The notes: generated from the letters alone by a model not told the origin. A stretch of 64,000 bases of DNA from Halobacillus salinus (GCF_004684905.1 NZ_SRJC01000001.1:1302001-1366000), one strand, 5' to 3'; shown: positions 39,554 through 48,600, numbered from the stretch's first letter. Numbers and translations are program-made.

Positions 39554-40219
39554 TTAAAACCCTTCGAGCAGAGACTTTGAAATTAAATACCAGCCATCCA
39601 CTAACACAAACAGAAGAATTTTGAATGGAAGGGAGATCATGACTGGTGGTAACATCATCATACCCATGGACATCAATACACTTGCAACGGCCATGTCTAT
39701 TACAAGAAACGGTACGAAAATCATGAATCCCATCTGGAAAGCTGTTTTCAGTTCACTGATCGCGAAAGCTGGAACCAATGTGGTAAGTGGTACATCCTGT
39801 ATCGTCTCCGGCCTCTCCATTTCGGAATAACCCATAAACAATTCCAAGTCTTTCTGTCTGGTGTGCTTACCCATGAACTCTTTCATCGGAACGCTTGCTT
39901 CTTCGTACGCTACGTCCAACGTGATTTCATTGTTGAATAGCGGCGTCAACGCTTGATCGTTCACTTCTTGAAAAGTAGGCGCCATCACAAAAAAAGTTAA
40001 GAACAAAGCAATTCCAATCAGCACTTGGTTCGGCGGCATCTGTTGTGTAGCCAGCGATGTCCTTACGAACGACAATACTATGATGATTCTAGTGAAACTA
40101 GTCATTAATATTAAGAGACCTGGTGCCACAGAAAGTATGGTCAGTAAGAGGAGCAGTTTGACAGAAGTTGAAATACTTTCAGGATCAGAATTCGAGAAGA
40201 TATCTATAAATTCATTCAT
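39554..40219 (-). CDS. fliP: Flagellar export gate protein FliP
   Basis: A 221-residue core gate protein. MTSFTRIIIVLSFVRTSLAT and PPNQVLIGIALFLTFFVM in the first half and FMIFVPFLVIDMAVASVLMS in the second are family signatures. It has no separate cleaved signal peptide, as in other Bacillus. Its start overlaps the fliO/fliZ stop by eight bases. Confidence 0.97.
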   Translation of the reverse strand: MNEFIDIFSNSDPESISTSVKLLLLLTILSVAPGLLILMTSFTRIIIVLSFVRTSLATQQMPPNQVLIGIALFLTFFVMAPTFQEVNDQALTPLFNNEITLDVAYEEASVPMKEFMGKHTRQKDLELFMGYSEMERPETIQDVPLTTLVPAFAISELKTAFQMGFMIFVPFLVIDMAVASVLMSMGMMMLPPVMISLPFKILLFVLVDGWYLISKSLLEGF

Positions 40220-40877
40220 CGTCTGAACCCTCCTGCTTCTGCCGTCTGACTTTCTTCGTCTTTTGCTTCATCTCGTTGAGTTGGTTTTCAAAAAGCTTTT
40301 GGAACTGGACGGTAGAAGAAGATGCGGTTTGATCGTTCGACTTCTCCGTCTGCCTGAACTTATCCATGATGCGTCCCACTTTGAAAGGTTGTGCCTGTCC
40401 TAGTTGTTCACGGTCGAGAAGAGAAGTTTTCGTATTCTCATCTGTTACCTCTGTCACTAATTGGACGTCGTCACCTACCCCCAAAATGAAAACCTGCTCC
40501 CCGATCCTAACTGCTTGAACAGATCGATTCGGTGCCAAGTTCATCCCGCCCAGGTTTTCCATCGTCCGGTTCCGGCTGAAAAGTTTATTTTTTTTATTGA
40601 AGAACTTAAGCAGTCCGTAAATCAAACCTAATATTAGAATGAGAACGAATATTAATTTGATAATCGTCCCAACTAATGATGCATCCGATCCAGTCATGTT
40701 CTCTGCTTCCCCGTCTGCAGGTGATTCTTTCGAATCACCTGCAGGAGCAAACGAAGCGCATCCTTCTAACTCAGGGTTGTTTGAACATTCAATGACAGTC
40801 GGTGATGCATAGGTGACGGCTGGAAAGAGCAAACATGTTGTCATGATTAATAGTATGATTTTAGCCGTTCGACTCAT
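40212..40877 (-). CDS. fliZ: FliO/FliZ-type flagellar biosynthesis membrane protein
   Basis: A 221-residue protein: N-terminal signal-like segment (about 5-24), an extracellular acidic stretch with two Cys, one membrane segment (about 70-90), then a FliO-like domain (MNLAPNRSVQAVRIGEQVFI, then LGVG) and a basic K/R-rich C-terminus. FliO aids FliP ring assembly. In B. subtilis this gene is named fliZ. It lies between cheY and fliP. Confidence 0.9.
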   Translation of the reverse strand: MSRTAKIILLIMTTCLLFPAVTYASPTVIECSNNPELEGCASFAPAGDSKESPADGEAENMTGSDASLVGTIIKLIFVLILILGLIYGLLKFFNKKNKLFSRNRTMENLGGMNLAPNRSVQAVRIGEQVFILGVGDDVQLVTEVTDENTKTSLLDREQLGQAQPFKVGRIMDKFRQTEKSNDQTASSSTVQFQKLFENQLNEMKQKTKKVRRQKQEGSDDE

Positions 40878-40889
40878 AAGAAACCCTCT

Positions 40890-41252
40890 TTAACTTAATG
40901 CTTTTTGTATTGCTTCGATGACGCGGTCTGCCTGGAAGGGTTTTACGATGAAGTCCTTTGCACCAGCTTGGATCGCATCCACTACCATCGCCTGTTGACC
41001 CATTGCCGAGCACATAATGACTTTTGCATTCGGGTTCTCTGATTTGATTTCCTTCAAGGCAGCAATACCGTCCATCTCAGGCATCGTGATATCCATAGTT
41101 ACAAGATCCGGTTGGTGCTCTTTATACATTTCTACTGCTTTCTTACCGTCTTCCGCTTCCCCGGCAATTTCGTAGCCATTCTTCGTTAAAATATCTTTCA
41201 CCATCATTCTCATGAAAGCTGCATCATCCACAATTAAAATACTTTGTCCCAT
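40890..41252 (-). CDS. cheY: Chemotaxis response regulator CheY
   Basis: A 120-residue single receiver domain. Acidic pocket IVDDAAFMR, phospho-acceptor Asp near 54 in DLVTMDITMPEMDG, conserved CSAMG Ser/Ala switch and KPF Lys near 104. CheY-P acts on the FliM/FliY switch; its phosphatases CheC and FliY are encoded in the same operon. Confidence 0.97.
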   Translation of the reverse strand: MGQSILIVDDAAFMRMMVKDILTKNGYEIAGEAEDGKKAVEMYKEHQPDLVTMDITMPEMDGIAALKEIKSENPNAKVIMCSAMGQQAMVVDAIQAGAKDFIVKPFQADRVIEAIQKALS

Positions 41253-41266
41253 CTTGTATTCCTCCC

Positions 41267-42487
41267 CTATCGTAATTTACTTAGTCGATCTTTAGGACTT
41301 AGGATATCGGTCACTCTGACCCCGAAGTTCTCGTCTATGACGACAACTTCCCCTTTCGCCATCAATTTTTCATTAACATGTATATCAACTGGTTCGCCTG
41401 CTAATTTATCAAGCTCAATGACAGACCCAGCAGACAACTCTAGTATTTCTTTAATCGTACGCTTGGTCCGCCCGAGCTCGACGGTTACTTTCAGCGGGAT
41501 ATCCATCAACATGTCCAAGTTCTTATGCTCATTGTTACTTAGCTGGACCGGTTCGAAATTCTGAAATTCTGCCGATTGAATGGAAGCATCTTGTACATCT
41601 TTGCCTTGCGGTCCCCCGACGAATTGAGGTTGTTGTTGGAACGATTGCTGACTTGCAGTCTGTTGAACAGGCTCTTGCTGGATGGGTTGCTCAGGTATTG
41701 TCTGATCAGGTGAAGCAGCGCTCCCTTGTTCTGGTGCTCTCTCATTAGGCTGTGGTGAAGGTTGAGCTTGTTCGCCTGGTGCTTCTTCTTGTGCTGGCTC
41801 TTCCGGATTCAATAGTTGATCCACTAGTTCTTTTGCAAATCCCATCGGCAGCAGTTGCATGATATTCGAATCGATCAAATTACCGACTTGCAGTTGGAAG
41901 GAAACGTTCACTAACACTTCATCATCGGGAATTTGTTCAGTCCCTTGATTTTCCTCCAAATCTAGTACATCTATCGTCGGCGGAGAAATGTCCACTTTCT
42001 TATTGAAAATGGTCGACATGCTCGTTGCAGCAGAGCCCATCATTTGGTTCATTGCTTCTTGAACGGCACTCAATGCAATCTCATTCAAGTGGTCATCAGG
42101 TGACGTACCATCTCCTCCAAGCATTAGATCTGCGATAATGGCAGCATCCTTCGATGCGATAACCAGTACGTTCTCTCCCGTGAATCCATAGGTATAGGTT
42201 ACACCGATTGCTACGTGAGGTTTAGGAAACTCTTTTTGCAAATCCGCTCGCTTCACAACAGAGATTTGTGGTGTTGTGATGTCCACCTTTTGATTGAGCA
42301 GAGAAGATAATGCTGTGGCAGAACTGCCGAACGATATGTTTCCTATCTCACCAAGTGCATCCTCTTCTAAGTTTGTGATATGATCTTCTACCCTGCCAGT
42401 AGGTTGTTCGTCCATTTCTTCATCGTCATCTGTCCCGTTTAATAGCGCATCTATCTCATCTTGAGATAACATATCATCATTCATCAT
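41267..42487 (-). CDS. fliY: Flagellar switch protein and CheY-P phosphatase FliY
   Basis: A 406-residue protein: N-terminal switch-binding peptide DMLSQDEIDALL, a CheC-like domain with two phosphatase helices (EDALGEIGNISFG near 38 and VQEAMNQMMGSA near 145), a long Q/P/E-rich linker (about 225-315), and a C-terminal FliN domain (MDIPLKVTVELGRTKRTIKE). It combines C-ring structure with CheY-P hydrolysis. The start overlaps the fliM stop by 11 bases, with GAGGAGG upstream. The low-complexity linker is long but such linkers vary. Confidence 0.95.
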   Translation of the reverse strand: MMNDDMLSQDEIDALLNGTDDDEEMDEQPTGRVEDHITNLEEDALGEIGNISFGSSATALSSLLNQKVDITTPQISVVKRADLQKEFPKPHVAIGVTYTYGFTGENVLVIASKDAAIIADLMLGGDGTSPDDHLNEIALSAVQEAMNQMMGSAATSMSTIFNKKVDISPPTIDVLDLEENQGTEQIPDDEVLVNVSFQLQVGNLIDSNIMQLLPMGFAKELVDQLLNPEEPAQEEAPGEQAQPSPQPNERAPEQGSAASPDQTIPEQPIQQEPVQQTASQQSFQQQPQFVGGPQGKDVQDASIQSAEFQNFEPVQLSNNEHKNLDMLMDIPLKVTVELGRTKRTIKEILELSAGSVIELDKLAGEPVDIHVNEKLMAKGEVVVIDENFGVRVTDILSPKDRLSKLR

Positions 42488-43478
42488 CTAGGGCCTCCTC
42501 TCTTAGCTCTTCAATGATTTGAACAGCCAGATGATTCTTCATTTTTCCTGGTTGAATGTAAAACTTCTCTTCATCGTCCACTTTCATCCGCATCGGCTGA
42601 TCAATCGGCTGATCGAGTCGAATGACATCGTCTTGTTTCAACCCCAAGAATTGTTCAATCGACATATCCGCCTCTCCTAACATGGCTCTGACATCAACCT
42701 CTGCTCCGCGAATGGTCTTAGAGAGGGCATTGACTTCCTCTTCATTCCGTTCTTTCGGTTGCTGGGTCTGCATCCAGTAATGAACAGAAAGTTTAGGGAT
42801 GATCGGTTCGAGTACAACATGAGGAATACAGATGTTGATCATGCCGCTTGTCTCTCCGATCGTCGTGTTCAGGGAAACGACAACTACTGTTTCATTAGGA
42901 GATACCATTTGTAAGAATTGAGGATTGACCTCAAATTCCTCTAGAATAGGGTCAATGTCTACGATAGATCCCCATGCCTCCTGATAGTTTTCTAGAGAGC
43001 GCTCAAACAAATGGGACATGATGGTCGTTTCAATTTCCGTCAGATTATCAACTTTGTTGACACTGCTTCCACGACCGCCCAAGACACGATCGAGCATCGC
43101 ATAAGCGATGTTCGGATTCGATTCCATTAAGATGCGTCCCTCTAGAGGCGGAACGCTGAATATGTTCAAAATCGTCATCGTAGGAATCGAACGGATGAAC
43201 TCTTCGTAAGGAAGCTGATCAACCGAGGCCACCTCGATGTTTACGTAGGTCCTTAGTTGAGCAGAAAAATAGGTGGTCAACAACCTCGAAAAGTTTTCAT
43301 GTATTCTTGCGAGACTTCGAATTTGGTCTTTCGAAAACCGGAGGGCGCGCTTGAAATCATATACACGCACCTTTTTCTCTTTTTCTTCATTCTTCAATTC
43401 TTCGGCATTCATTTCACCGGTTGATAATGCAGATAAGAGGGAGTCTATTTCATTCTGCGAGAGAACTTCATCTGCCAA
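42477..43478 (-). CDS. fliM: Flagellar motor switch protein FliM
   Basis: A 333-residue C-ring protein. The N-terminal CheY-P-binding peptide VLSQNEIDSLLSAL, the middle CheC-like domain without phosphatase residues, and the C-terminal FliN-like domain are in order. The start is TTG (MADEVLSQ) behind GGGGGTGAGG; no ATG fits the family N-terminus. Confidence 0.96.
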   Translation of the reverse strand: MADEVLSQNEIDSLLSALSTGEMNAEELKNEEKEKKVRVYDFKRALRFSKDQIRSLARIHENFSRLLTTYFSAQLRTYVNIEVASVDQLPYEEFIRSIPTMTILNIFSVPPLEGRILMESNPNIAYAMLDRVLGGRGSSVNKVDNLTEIETTIMSHLFERSLENYQEAWGSIVDIDPILEEFEVNPQFLQMVSPNETVVVVSLNTTIGETSGMINICIPHVVLEPIIPKLSVHYWMQTQQPKERNEEEVNALSKTIRGAEVDVRAMLGEADMSIEQFLGLKQDDVIRLDQPIDQPMRMKVDDEEKFYIQPGKMKNHLAVQIIEELREEALDDE

Positions 43479-43509
43479 TACCTCACCCCCTTGATTTGAC
43501 TATGTCAGG

Positions 43510-43929
43510 CTATTGAAGCACCTTATCTACGGTATAGACGTTCGTGACTTCTCCCTCTTCCATGAGTTTGTTCAGCTTCAGTTTGATTGTTTCCTCTAAA
43601 TTGGATAAGCCTGACTGAAAGGCCTTCCCTTCCATCGTTGCTAGTTCTTTAATGAGAACATTCTGCATCTGGAAATCACGCTTCTCTAATTCTTCGAGTG
43701 CATCCTTACCGTCTGTCACAATCCGAAAACGGATTCGGATGAAGTCCCCGTCCTCAAGATCGGTTGTGATTTCTTCTGTCATGAGGGACGACTCTCTTAT
43801 CTCATCGATGGAGCGCTCTCCATTTGCCTCTTCCGGCTCACCGTTCAAGTTAAATACAAGGATTAATGCAACGACTCCGATGACGGTAAGCGTTCCTAAA
43901 ATAATGACCATGGTTTTAAACATATTCAT
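43510..43929 (-). CDS. fliL: Flagellar basal body protein FliL
   Basis: A 139-residue protein with one N-terminal membrane segment (about 5-27) and an extracytoplasmic domain. It supports stator function near the motor. EEITTDLEDGDFIRIRFRIV matches the family. It starts immediately after the swrD stop (TGAATG), so translation is coupled. Confidence 0.92.
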   Translation of the reverse strand: MNMFKTMVIILGTLTVIGVVALILVFNLNGEPEEANGERSIDEIRESSLMTEEITTDLEDGDFIRIRFRIVTDGKDALEELEKRDFQMQNVLIKELATMEGKAFQSGLSNLEETIKLKLNKLMEEGEVTNVYTVDKVLQ

Positions 43930-44142
43930 TCAATCATCCTCTTTTCGATCGACAATTCGTAACAACCCTAATTCCCTGTAAAACTTCTTTGTTCGTTTGA
44001 TGACAACTTCTTCTGGTTCCTTCACTACAAATTTCCTTCCTTGGGTTGTAGTGATCGTTGTATCTGGGTTGGATTGTAATTGTTCTATGTATATCGCATT
44101 GAACGTAAACGTTTCCCCGTTTAAGCGTGTCAGTGAAATCAT
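43930..44142 (-). CDS. swrD: SwrD (FlbD family) small motility protein
   Basis: A 70-residue FlbD-family protein. MISLTRLNGETFTFNAIYIE and DTTITTTQGRKFVVKE match SwrD, which raises motor torque for swarming in B. subtilis. No Shine-Dalgarno lies within 20 bases of the ATG. The nearest, AGGAGG, ends 38 bases upstream, with a 28-base hairpin in between. The next gene, fliL, starts at its stop codon. The start is firm because family members begin at this residue. Confidence 0.92.
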   Translation of the reverse strand: MISLTRLNGETFTFNAIYIEQLQSNPDTTITTTQGRKFVVKEPEEVVIKRTKKFYRELGLLRIVDRKEDD

Positions 44143-44150
44143 AGTGATTG

Positions 44151-44186
44151 GGAAGGTTCTCTAGTTAGAAAACCTTCCTCCCTCCT
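44151..44186 (-). promoter_or_regulatory. Shine-Dalgarno separated from the swrD start by a hairpin
   Basis: On the minus strand: AGGAGG (44186-44181), GA, then a 12-bp stem GGAAGGTTTTCT/AGAGAACCTTCC with loop AACT (44178-44151), then CAATCACT and the swrD ATG. If the hairpin forms, the Shine-Dalgarno is about 10 bases from the ATG instead of 38. The hairpin has no T-run, so it is not a standard terminator. Confidence 0.6.
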
Positions 44187-44194
44187 TTTTTAGC

Positions 44195-45148
44195 TTATCG
44201 TTTAAGGTTTACGAGCTCTTGAAGGATTTCATCAGAAGTTGTAATGATTCTGGTGTTCGCCTGGAAACCGCGCTGTGCCGTAATCATTTCGGTAAAGGAT
44301 TCCGCAAGATCGACGTTCGACATTTCAAGGGCACCTGAAACCATATTTCCAGTTCCACCTTGGCCAGGGACGACCATATCGTTCAAGTTATCGAATACAC
44401 CATCGTCATTGTTAGTAGACACTCCAGCGTTATTCGTATTCAAGAAAGTGTTCGCGCCATTTTTTTGAAGTCCGCTATTGTTGGAGAATTGAGCTAATCG
44501 GATCTGACCGGCTACTTTCGAACGCCCTTGATTATCGATGTAATTCACTGTTCCATCGGTCTGGATGCTGAAGCTTTGTGCATCCGTTGGAATCGTGAGC
44601 ACTCCTGCTTGACCTTTTGCAGGATTTGTAGCTCCAGTTGAGGTAGTATCGTACGGTTCACCTACTAAATACTGACCACTGTTATTCACGATGGCGCCGT
44701 CATTGTCTAAATAGAAGTTACCTGCTCTGCTGAAGCTCAAATTAAGTCCACTCATATCAGCACCAAATGTGTTTTCTGTGTCAATGGTATTCCCGTCTGT
44801 TCCTTCTGCCAGTACGAACATGCCATCGCCTTCTAAGGCGAGATCCAGCGGTCGATTTGTCGTCTGGCGGTTTCCTTGGGTATGAATCGTGTCTATGGAG
44901 CCTATTTGAGAACCAAGCCCAACTTGAGAAGGGTTTAACCCTCCGCGTAGGGTCCCAGCCCCGCCGCCTTGCAAATCAGCGGTTGGACCTTGAGCGCCGG
45001 ACATCGTCTGGCTCATCATATCCTGAAACGTCACGCGCCCCTTCTTGTAACCGTAGGTGTTTACGTTCGCGATATTGTTTCCAATTGTATCTAACTTTGT
45101 TTGGAACCCTTTCATTCCAGCAATTCCTGAGTACATTGAACGTAGCAT
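44195..45148 (-). CDS. flgE: Flagellar hook protein FlgE
   Basis: A 317-residue hook protein (called FlgG in older Bacillus work). The N-terminal rod-type motif LRSMYSGIAGMKGFQTKLDT continuing IGNNIANVNT and the C-terminal VDLAESFTEMITAQRGFQAN are complete. The middle is longer than in B. subtilis (264 residues), with an extra N/G/T-rich stretch near 120-200. It lies between the TIGR02530-type gene and swrD. Confidence 0.95.
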   Translation of the reverse strand: MLRSMYSGIAGMKGFQTKLDTIGNNIANVNTYGYKKGRVTFQDMMSQTMSGAQGPTADLQGGGAGTLRGGLNPSQVGLGSQIGSIDTIHTQGNRQTTNRPLDLALEGDGMFVLAEGTDGNTIDTENTFGADMSGLNLSFSRAGNFYLDNDGAIVNNSGQYLVGEPYDTTSTGATNPAKGQAGVLTIPTDAQSFSIQTDGTVNYIDNQGRSKVAGQIRLAQFSNNSGLQKNGANTFLNTNNAGVSTNNDDGVFDNLNDMVVPGQGGTGNMVSGALEMSNVDLAESFTEMITAQRGFQANTRIITTSDEILQELVNLKR

Positions 45149-45227
45149 ATAACCATTCCTTTCAAGTGAATGAAGTCAGCCGCTTCGATCGGTCAGCGGG
45201 CTGTTCGGCTTCCCTTCTGGGTCCAGC

Positions 45228-45608
45228 CTAATCCATAAGAATCGTTCCGTTGATATTCGTGAATATCTTTGCATTTGCTTCTTGTCTCCCCATAGCCGTA
45301 ACAACGGCATGGTTCTTCGTACTCACGACGAGCGCTGCTTGGTCTGTGATGACCAATGAGTCTGTTATGCCTTTTTGTTTTGCTTCGGTCATCTTGTTTG
45401 AGATCTTCTCCCATTGTTTATCATCAATTTGAATATTGCGTTCATTAAGCCGCTGGGCTGCATGTTTACTAACTTTCAGCTCATTAGCTTGTTCGAAAAC
45501 CGTTTTAAAGGAAGCTTGTGCTTGTTTCGTTTCCGCTGTCTTCTTGCTAGGTGGAAACGGCTGGAGTAGCTGATGCGCACGAGGCTGAATTTTAGACATC
45601 AGCTTCAT
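45228..45608 (-). CDS. Flagellar operon protein of the TIGR02530 type
   Basis: About 126 residues. The core FKTVFEQANELKVSKHAAQR, continuing LNERNI, and the later DSLVITDQAALVVSTKNHAV, TAMGR match the uncharacterised flagellar-operon family I know as TIGR02530. Its function is unknown; the slot between flgD and flgE suggests a hook-assembly role. The longest frame begins at 45653, deep inside flgD; ATG 45608 (MKLMSKIQPR) overlaps flgD by only 17 bases and has GGTGGAGAG upstream. A GTG at 45629 is another option. Confidence 0.82.
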   Translation of the reverse strand: MKLMSKIQPRAHQLLQPFPPSKKTAETKQAQASFKTVFEQANELKVSKHAAQRLNERNIQIDDKQWEKISNKMTEAKQKGITDSLVITDQAALVVSTKNHAVVTAMGRQEANAKIFTNINGTILMD

Positions 45609-46077
45609 TAGAGGAACTCTCTCCACCAGTTTGTTCGTCTTCAAACTCCTCACTTACCTTCTGAACATCCATCACATGAATCATAGACCCATTCTCAAGT
45701 TCCAAAAGCGTGTCGCCTTGTTTCTGACTGACCGACTTCACGACACCCGACTCCATGCTATTGACGTATCCCGTCTCCTCATCTATCACAGGGTAAGAAA
45801 CTTCTTTCCCAATCAAATGACTGTATTGAATGACAGGTGGTAGACTTTGAGATTCTGTGAAGCTTTGGAAAGATTGCGACATGTTCGTCATTTGCTCCAG
45901 ACTAGAGAATTGGGTCATCTGGGAAATGAATTCTTTGTCTTTCATTGGATCAAGCGGGTTCTGGTTTTGAATTTGAGCCATTAATATCTTTAGAAAATCG
46001 TCTTTTCCAAGTGAACTACTACCGGTGCCACGGGTCTGTTGGTTCTTTAAATAGAAAGACGGATCAATTGTCGGCAT
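45592..46077 (-). CDS. flgD: Hook-cap / hook assembly scaffold protein FlgD
   Basis: A 161-residue FlgD. The N-terminal LGKDDFLKILMAQIQNQNPL and DPMKDKEFISQMTQFSSLEQ are the conserved export and capping region; the C-terminal half is a short SH3-like domain, as in other Bacillus, followed by an acidic tail. It caps the growing hook and follows fliK in standard order. Confidence 0.94.
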   Translation of the reverse strand: MPTIDPSFYLKNQQTRGTGSSSLGKDDFLKILMAQIQNQNPLDPMKDKEFISQMTQFSSLEQMTNMSQSFQSFTESQSLPPVIQYSHLIGKEVSYPVIDEETGYVNSMESGVVKSVSQKQGDTLLELENGSMIHVMDVQKVSEEFEDEQTGGESSSNEADV

Positions 46078-46087
46078 GTCCCGTCAC

Positions 46088-47521
46088 CTACACTTTCTCA
46101 TTCATTAGTATTTCTTTGAACGTCCATTCTTCTTCATTCTCTTCCTCTAGAGAATGTTGTTCATCAGCATTACCTTGTTCTCTTTGATTACCTTGGTCGT
46201 CCTCTTTCATATTCGCATCCTGGAAGAAGGTCTGCTGAGCCTGCATGTTCTCCTGCTTCTCGACAATGACTTGTTGTGGAGAGAACATATGGCGAAGTTG
46301 ATTCATGTTCCCGTCAAGCATATCCTTGGCTGCTTGGGAGCTGACGAGGATCTTCACTGCCATTTCTCCATTCATCTGTACCATGCGAATCAGCATATCC
46401 CCCATGTTTGCGGGTTTTAACTTAAGTTGCATCTCCATCCCGCCTGCACGGTTAGCAAACATTTTACTGGATTGGAAGACGCGTTCAAGTTCTTGTATGA
46501 ACTGCTGTTGTTTAGCAGCCTGAGATTGATTCTGGTTAACATGGACTACGAACTGTTCCACTTTGGACATAGTCGTTTGAGAAGGTGCATATCCAGTCTG
46601 CGAAACGGAATTCTTCTGATGAGAAGATTCTTGTTCTACAAATTGCGAAATCCACTTGGCGATGTCTTTTGCTTTTACTGGCACTTGTTGATGATAAGAA
46701 GACGGAAGGTTCTGTCTGTTCAAGAAAGGCTGTGCTAGATTCTTGAACAATTGCTGCTGAAATTCAGATCCTTGCTTTGTTAGTTGCGCCATCCATTCTT
46801 TCCCTTGAACAGGATGAGCCTTCAGCACTTTGGAAATGTCTTGCATTACCTGTTTGATTGCTAAGGCTGTTTTAAGCTCGATCGCTTCTTTATTATCTGT
46901 TTGCCCTACGGAACCTGTTAGCTCTTTGAACTTCTGCCATAAAGTATGTAATTGCTGCTGTGCTTGTTGTTGATCGGCATGTAAGTTCACTTGCTGAGAA
47001 GAATTCATTCTCATGACTTTGGTATCTACCATTATTGCAGGACTATTTTTTTGACTTGTCGTTTTAGAAATAACTGCTGCGAAACGTGTCATGAGCTCTG
47101 CGACATGATTTTCAACTTGTTTTAGCTTTGAATTATCGATTCCAACATCAGACAGATCAGATACTATAACGCTCAGATTATTCAAACCTTCCATCTGGAC
47201 GGATAGATCGTCTGATAATAAATTATCCTCCAGTTCACGGAACAATTGATTAACCGTTATTCCTTCTTCACCATTTGTCAGGAGTTCTTTCAAGTTAATC
47301 CCATCTAACTCAGCCTCGAGCCCTTTCAGAATACTCTTCACCTTTTCAAGAAGTTGTTCGACCTTTTTTGGCGATAGAGTTATCCCATCCTCTTCTCCCT
47401 TCCCTGTTGATGCAAGGTTTGATAACAAACGTTGAAACTCACCAGCTTGGCCGCCATTTGAGGGAGACAAAGACGTTTTACTGGGAGAAGATTGGGTTAA
47501 TAATGCCATCACGCTGTTCAT
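46088..47521 (-). CDS. fliK: Flagellar hook-length control protein FliK
   Basis: A 477-residue protein with low-complexity, Q/S/N-rich N-terminal and middle parts and the conserved C-terminal domain (MEMQLKLKPANMGDMLIRMV near 370, continuing with a Q-rich tail). FliK measures the hook and triggers FlhB switching. The length and composition of the front part vary widely in the family. Confidence 0.93.
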   Translation of the reverse strand: MNSVMALLTQSSPSKTSLSPSNGGQAGEFQRLLSNLASTGKGEEDGITLSPKKVEQLLEKVKSILKGLEAELDGINLKELLTNGEEGITVNQLFRELEDNLLSDDLSVQMEGLNNLSVIVSDLSDVGIDNSKLKQVENHVAELMTRFAAVISKTTSQKNSPAIMVDTKVMRMNSSQQVNLHADQQQAQQQLHTLWQKFKELTGSVGQTDNKEAIELKTALAIKQVMQDISKVLKAHPVQGKEWMAQLTKQGSEFQQQLFKNLAQPFLNRQNLPSSYHQQVPVKAKDIAKWISQFVEQESSHQKNSVSQTGYAPSQTTMSKVEQFVVHVNQNQSQAAKQQQFIQELERVFQSSKMFANRAGGMEMQLKLKPANMGDMLIRMVQMNGEMAVKILVSSQAAKDMLDGNMNQLRHMFSPQQVIVEKQENMQAQQTFFQDANMKEDDQGNQREQGNADEQHSLEEENEEEWTFKEILMNEKV

Positions 47522-47553
47522 TTATTCTCACCTCCTTTCAAAGTCTTAGAGTT

Positions 47554-48135
47554 TCAGGGTGATGGACTCCCTAGGAATGAGCTCGCTAAACTAGCTGCCA
47601 CTTCAGGATCCATTGCTCCTAAAATTTCTCCTCTTTCTTCACTTGAAATTTCTTGAAGTACATCAATCGCTAGCGCCTCGCTCATGTTCGAAAGGATCGG
47701 AGCGGCTTGTTCTGCATCCATTCCTTGGAATGAAGTCGCGAGGTCACTGACCTGCTCGCTAGTATCTTCTTTTGCCTCTTTTGATGATTCAAGCTCTTTC
47801 TCTAACTTCTCGATTTGGAGATTAAGATCGTCTATCGTTGCGTCTTTGCCGCTGACTTCTTGTTCCAACTGTTCGATTTGAGCGTTATTGTTCGCGATGG
47901 TTGCCTCGAGTTCACTCGTCTGCCCTTCTATTACTTTCTCATCTTCTGTTGTCACCATTTGAGATAATCCTGGTACTTGATTGGCGTATTTTTCTGCTTG
48001 CTCGAATACATTGATTCCGAGTAAAGTGAAGATCGCTAATGCTAAGGTAATGGCAAACACAACAGGGATGACAATGACGAAGAAAAACCACTGCAGTTTA
48101 TTTCCACCGTGTTTAGCCTGTTCGCTCTTTGCCAT
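47554..48135 (-). CDS. ylxF: YlxF / MotE-like flagellar protein
   Basis: A 193-residue protein: basic N-terminus, one membrane segment (about 15-37), a coiled coil (about 65-115) and a C-terminal MgtE-N-like helical domain (MDAEQAAPILSNMSEALAID, then VLQEISSEERGEILGAMDP). The family includes MotE, and YlxF in the fla/che operon has no firm role. It lies between fliJ and fliK, four bases after fliJ. Confidence 0.9.
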   Translation of the reverse strand: MAKSEQAKHGGNKLQWFFFVIVIPVVFAITLALAIFTLLGINVFEQAEKYANQVPGLSQMVTTEDEKVIEGQTSELEATIANNNAQIEQLEQEVSGKDATIDDLNLQIEKLEKELESSKEAKEDTSEQVSDLATSFQGMDAEQAAPILSNMSEALAIDVLQEISSEERGEILGAMDPEVAASLASSFLGSPSP

Positions 48136-48139
48136 TTGA

Positions 48140-48589
48140 TCACCTATTCTGGAAATTTAAATATTGTTGCATGGACAATTCGTCCATGAATTTATGCTCT
48201 TCTTCTTTCAGCCACTGAGACTGTTTCTCCATTTTACGCTCGATAATTTTCTCGAATTTCTTCACTTCCACATGAGCGTTCGTCAAGCGAGTCTGTTTTT
48301 GGTTCATTTGGTTTCTTGCTTGATTCACTTCCGGATACAATTCGTTTATTTTCTCATCCAATTTCATTATGTAGTTCTGATGTTGAATGAACAAGTCTGC
48401 TTGGACTGAACCTTGATCTAATTGGTCTTCAAAAGCCTGTTCCGCATGTTCTTTCTTCTTCAACATGTCATATAACAAGGTGGCTTTTTCTTCAAAGGCT
48501 TCGACAGCAAGCTGATACCTCTTCTGATGGTCCTGCTTTTCTCTGTCTCTTAAGTTTTTTATTTTGTAGAACGTTTCTAAACGAGCCAA
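48140..48589 (-). CDS. fliJ: Flagellar export chaperone / stalk protein FliJ
   Basis: A 149-residue all-helical coiled-coil protein, rich in K/E/Q. FliJ fits in the FliI hexamer and links it to FlhA. FYKIKNLRDREKQDHQKRYQ at the N-terminus matches Bacillus FliJ. It follows fliI by 11 bases. Confidence 0.9.
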   Translation of the reverse strand: MARLETFYKIKNLRDREKQDHQKRYQLAVEAFEEKATLLYDMLKKKEHAEQAFEDQLDQGSVQADLFIQHQNYIMKLDEKINELYPEVNQARNQMNQKQTRLTNAHVEVKKFEKIIERKMEKQSQWLKEEEHKFMDELSMQQYLNFQNR

Positions 48590-48600
48590 GCCTTTCCCTC

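Noticed and set aside
46088-47521. fliK low-complexity front as sign of a foreign or broken gene
   Set aside because: Variable Q/S/N-rich fronts are normal in FliK, and the conserved C-terminal domain and operon position are intact.
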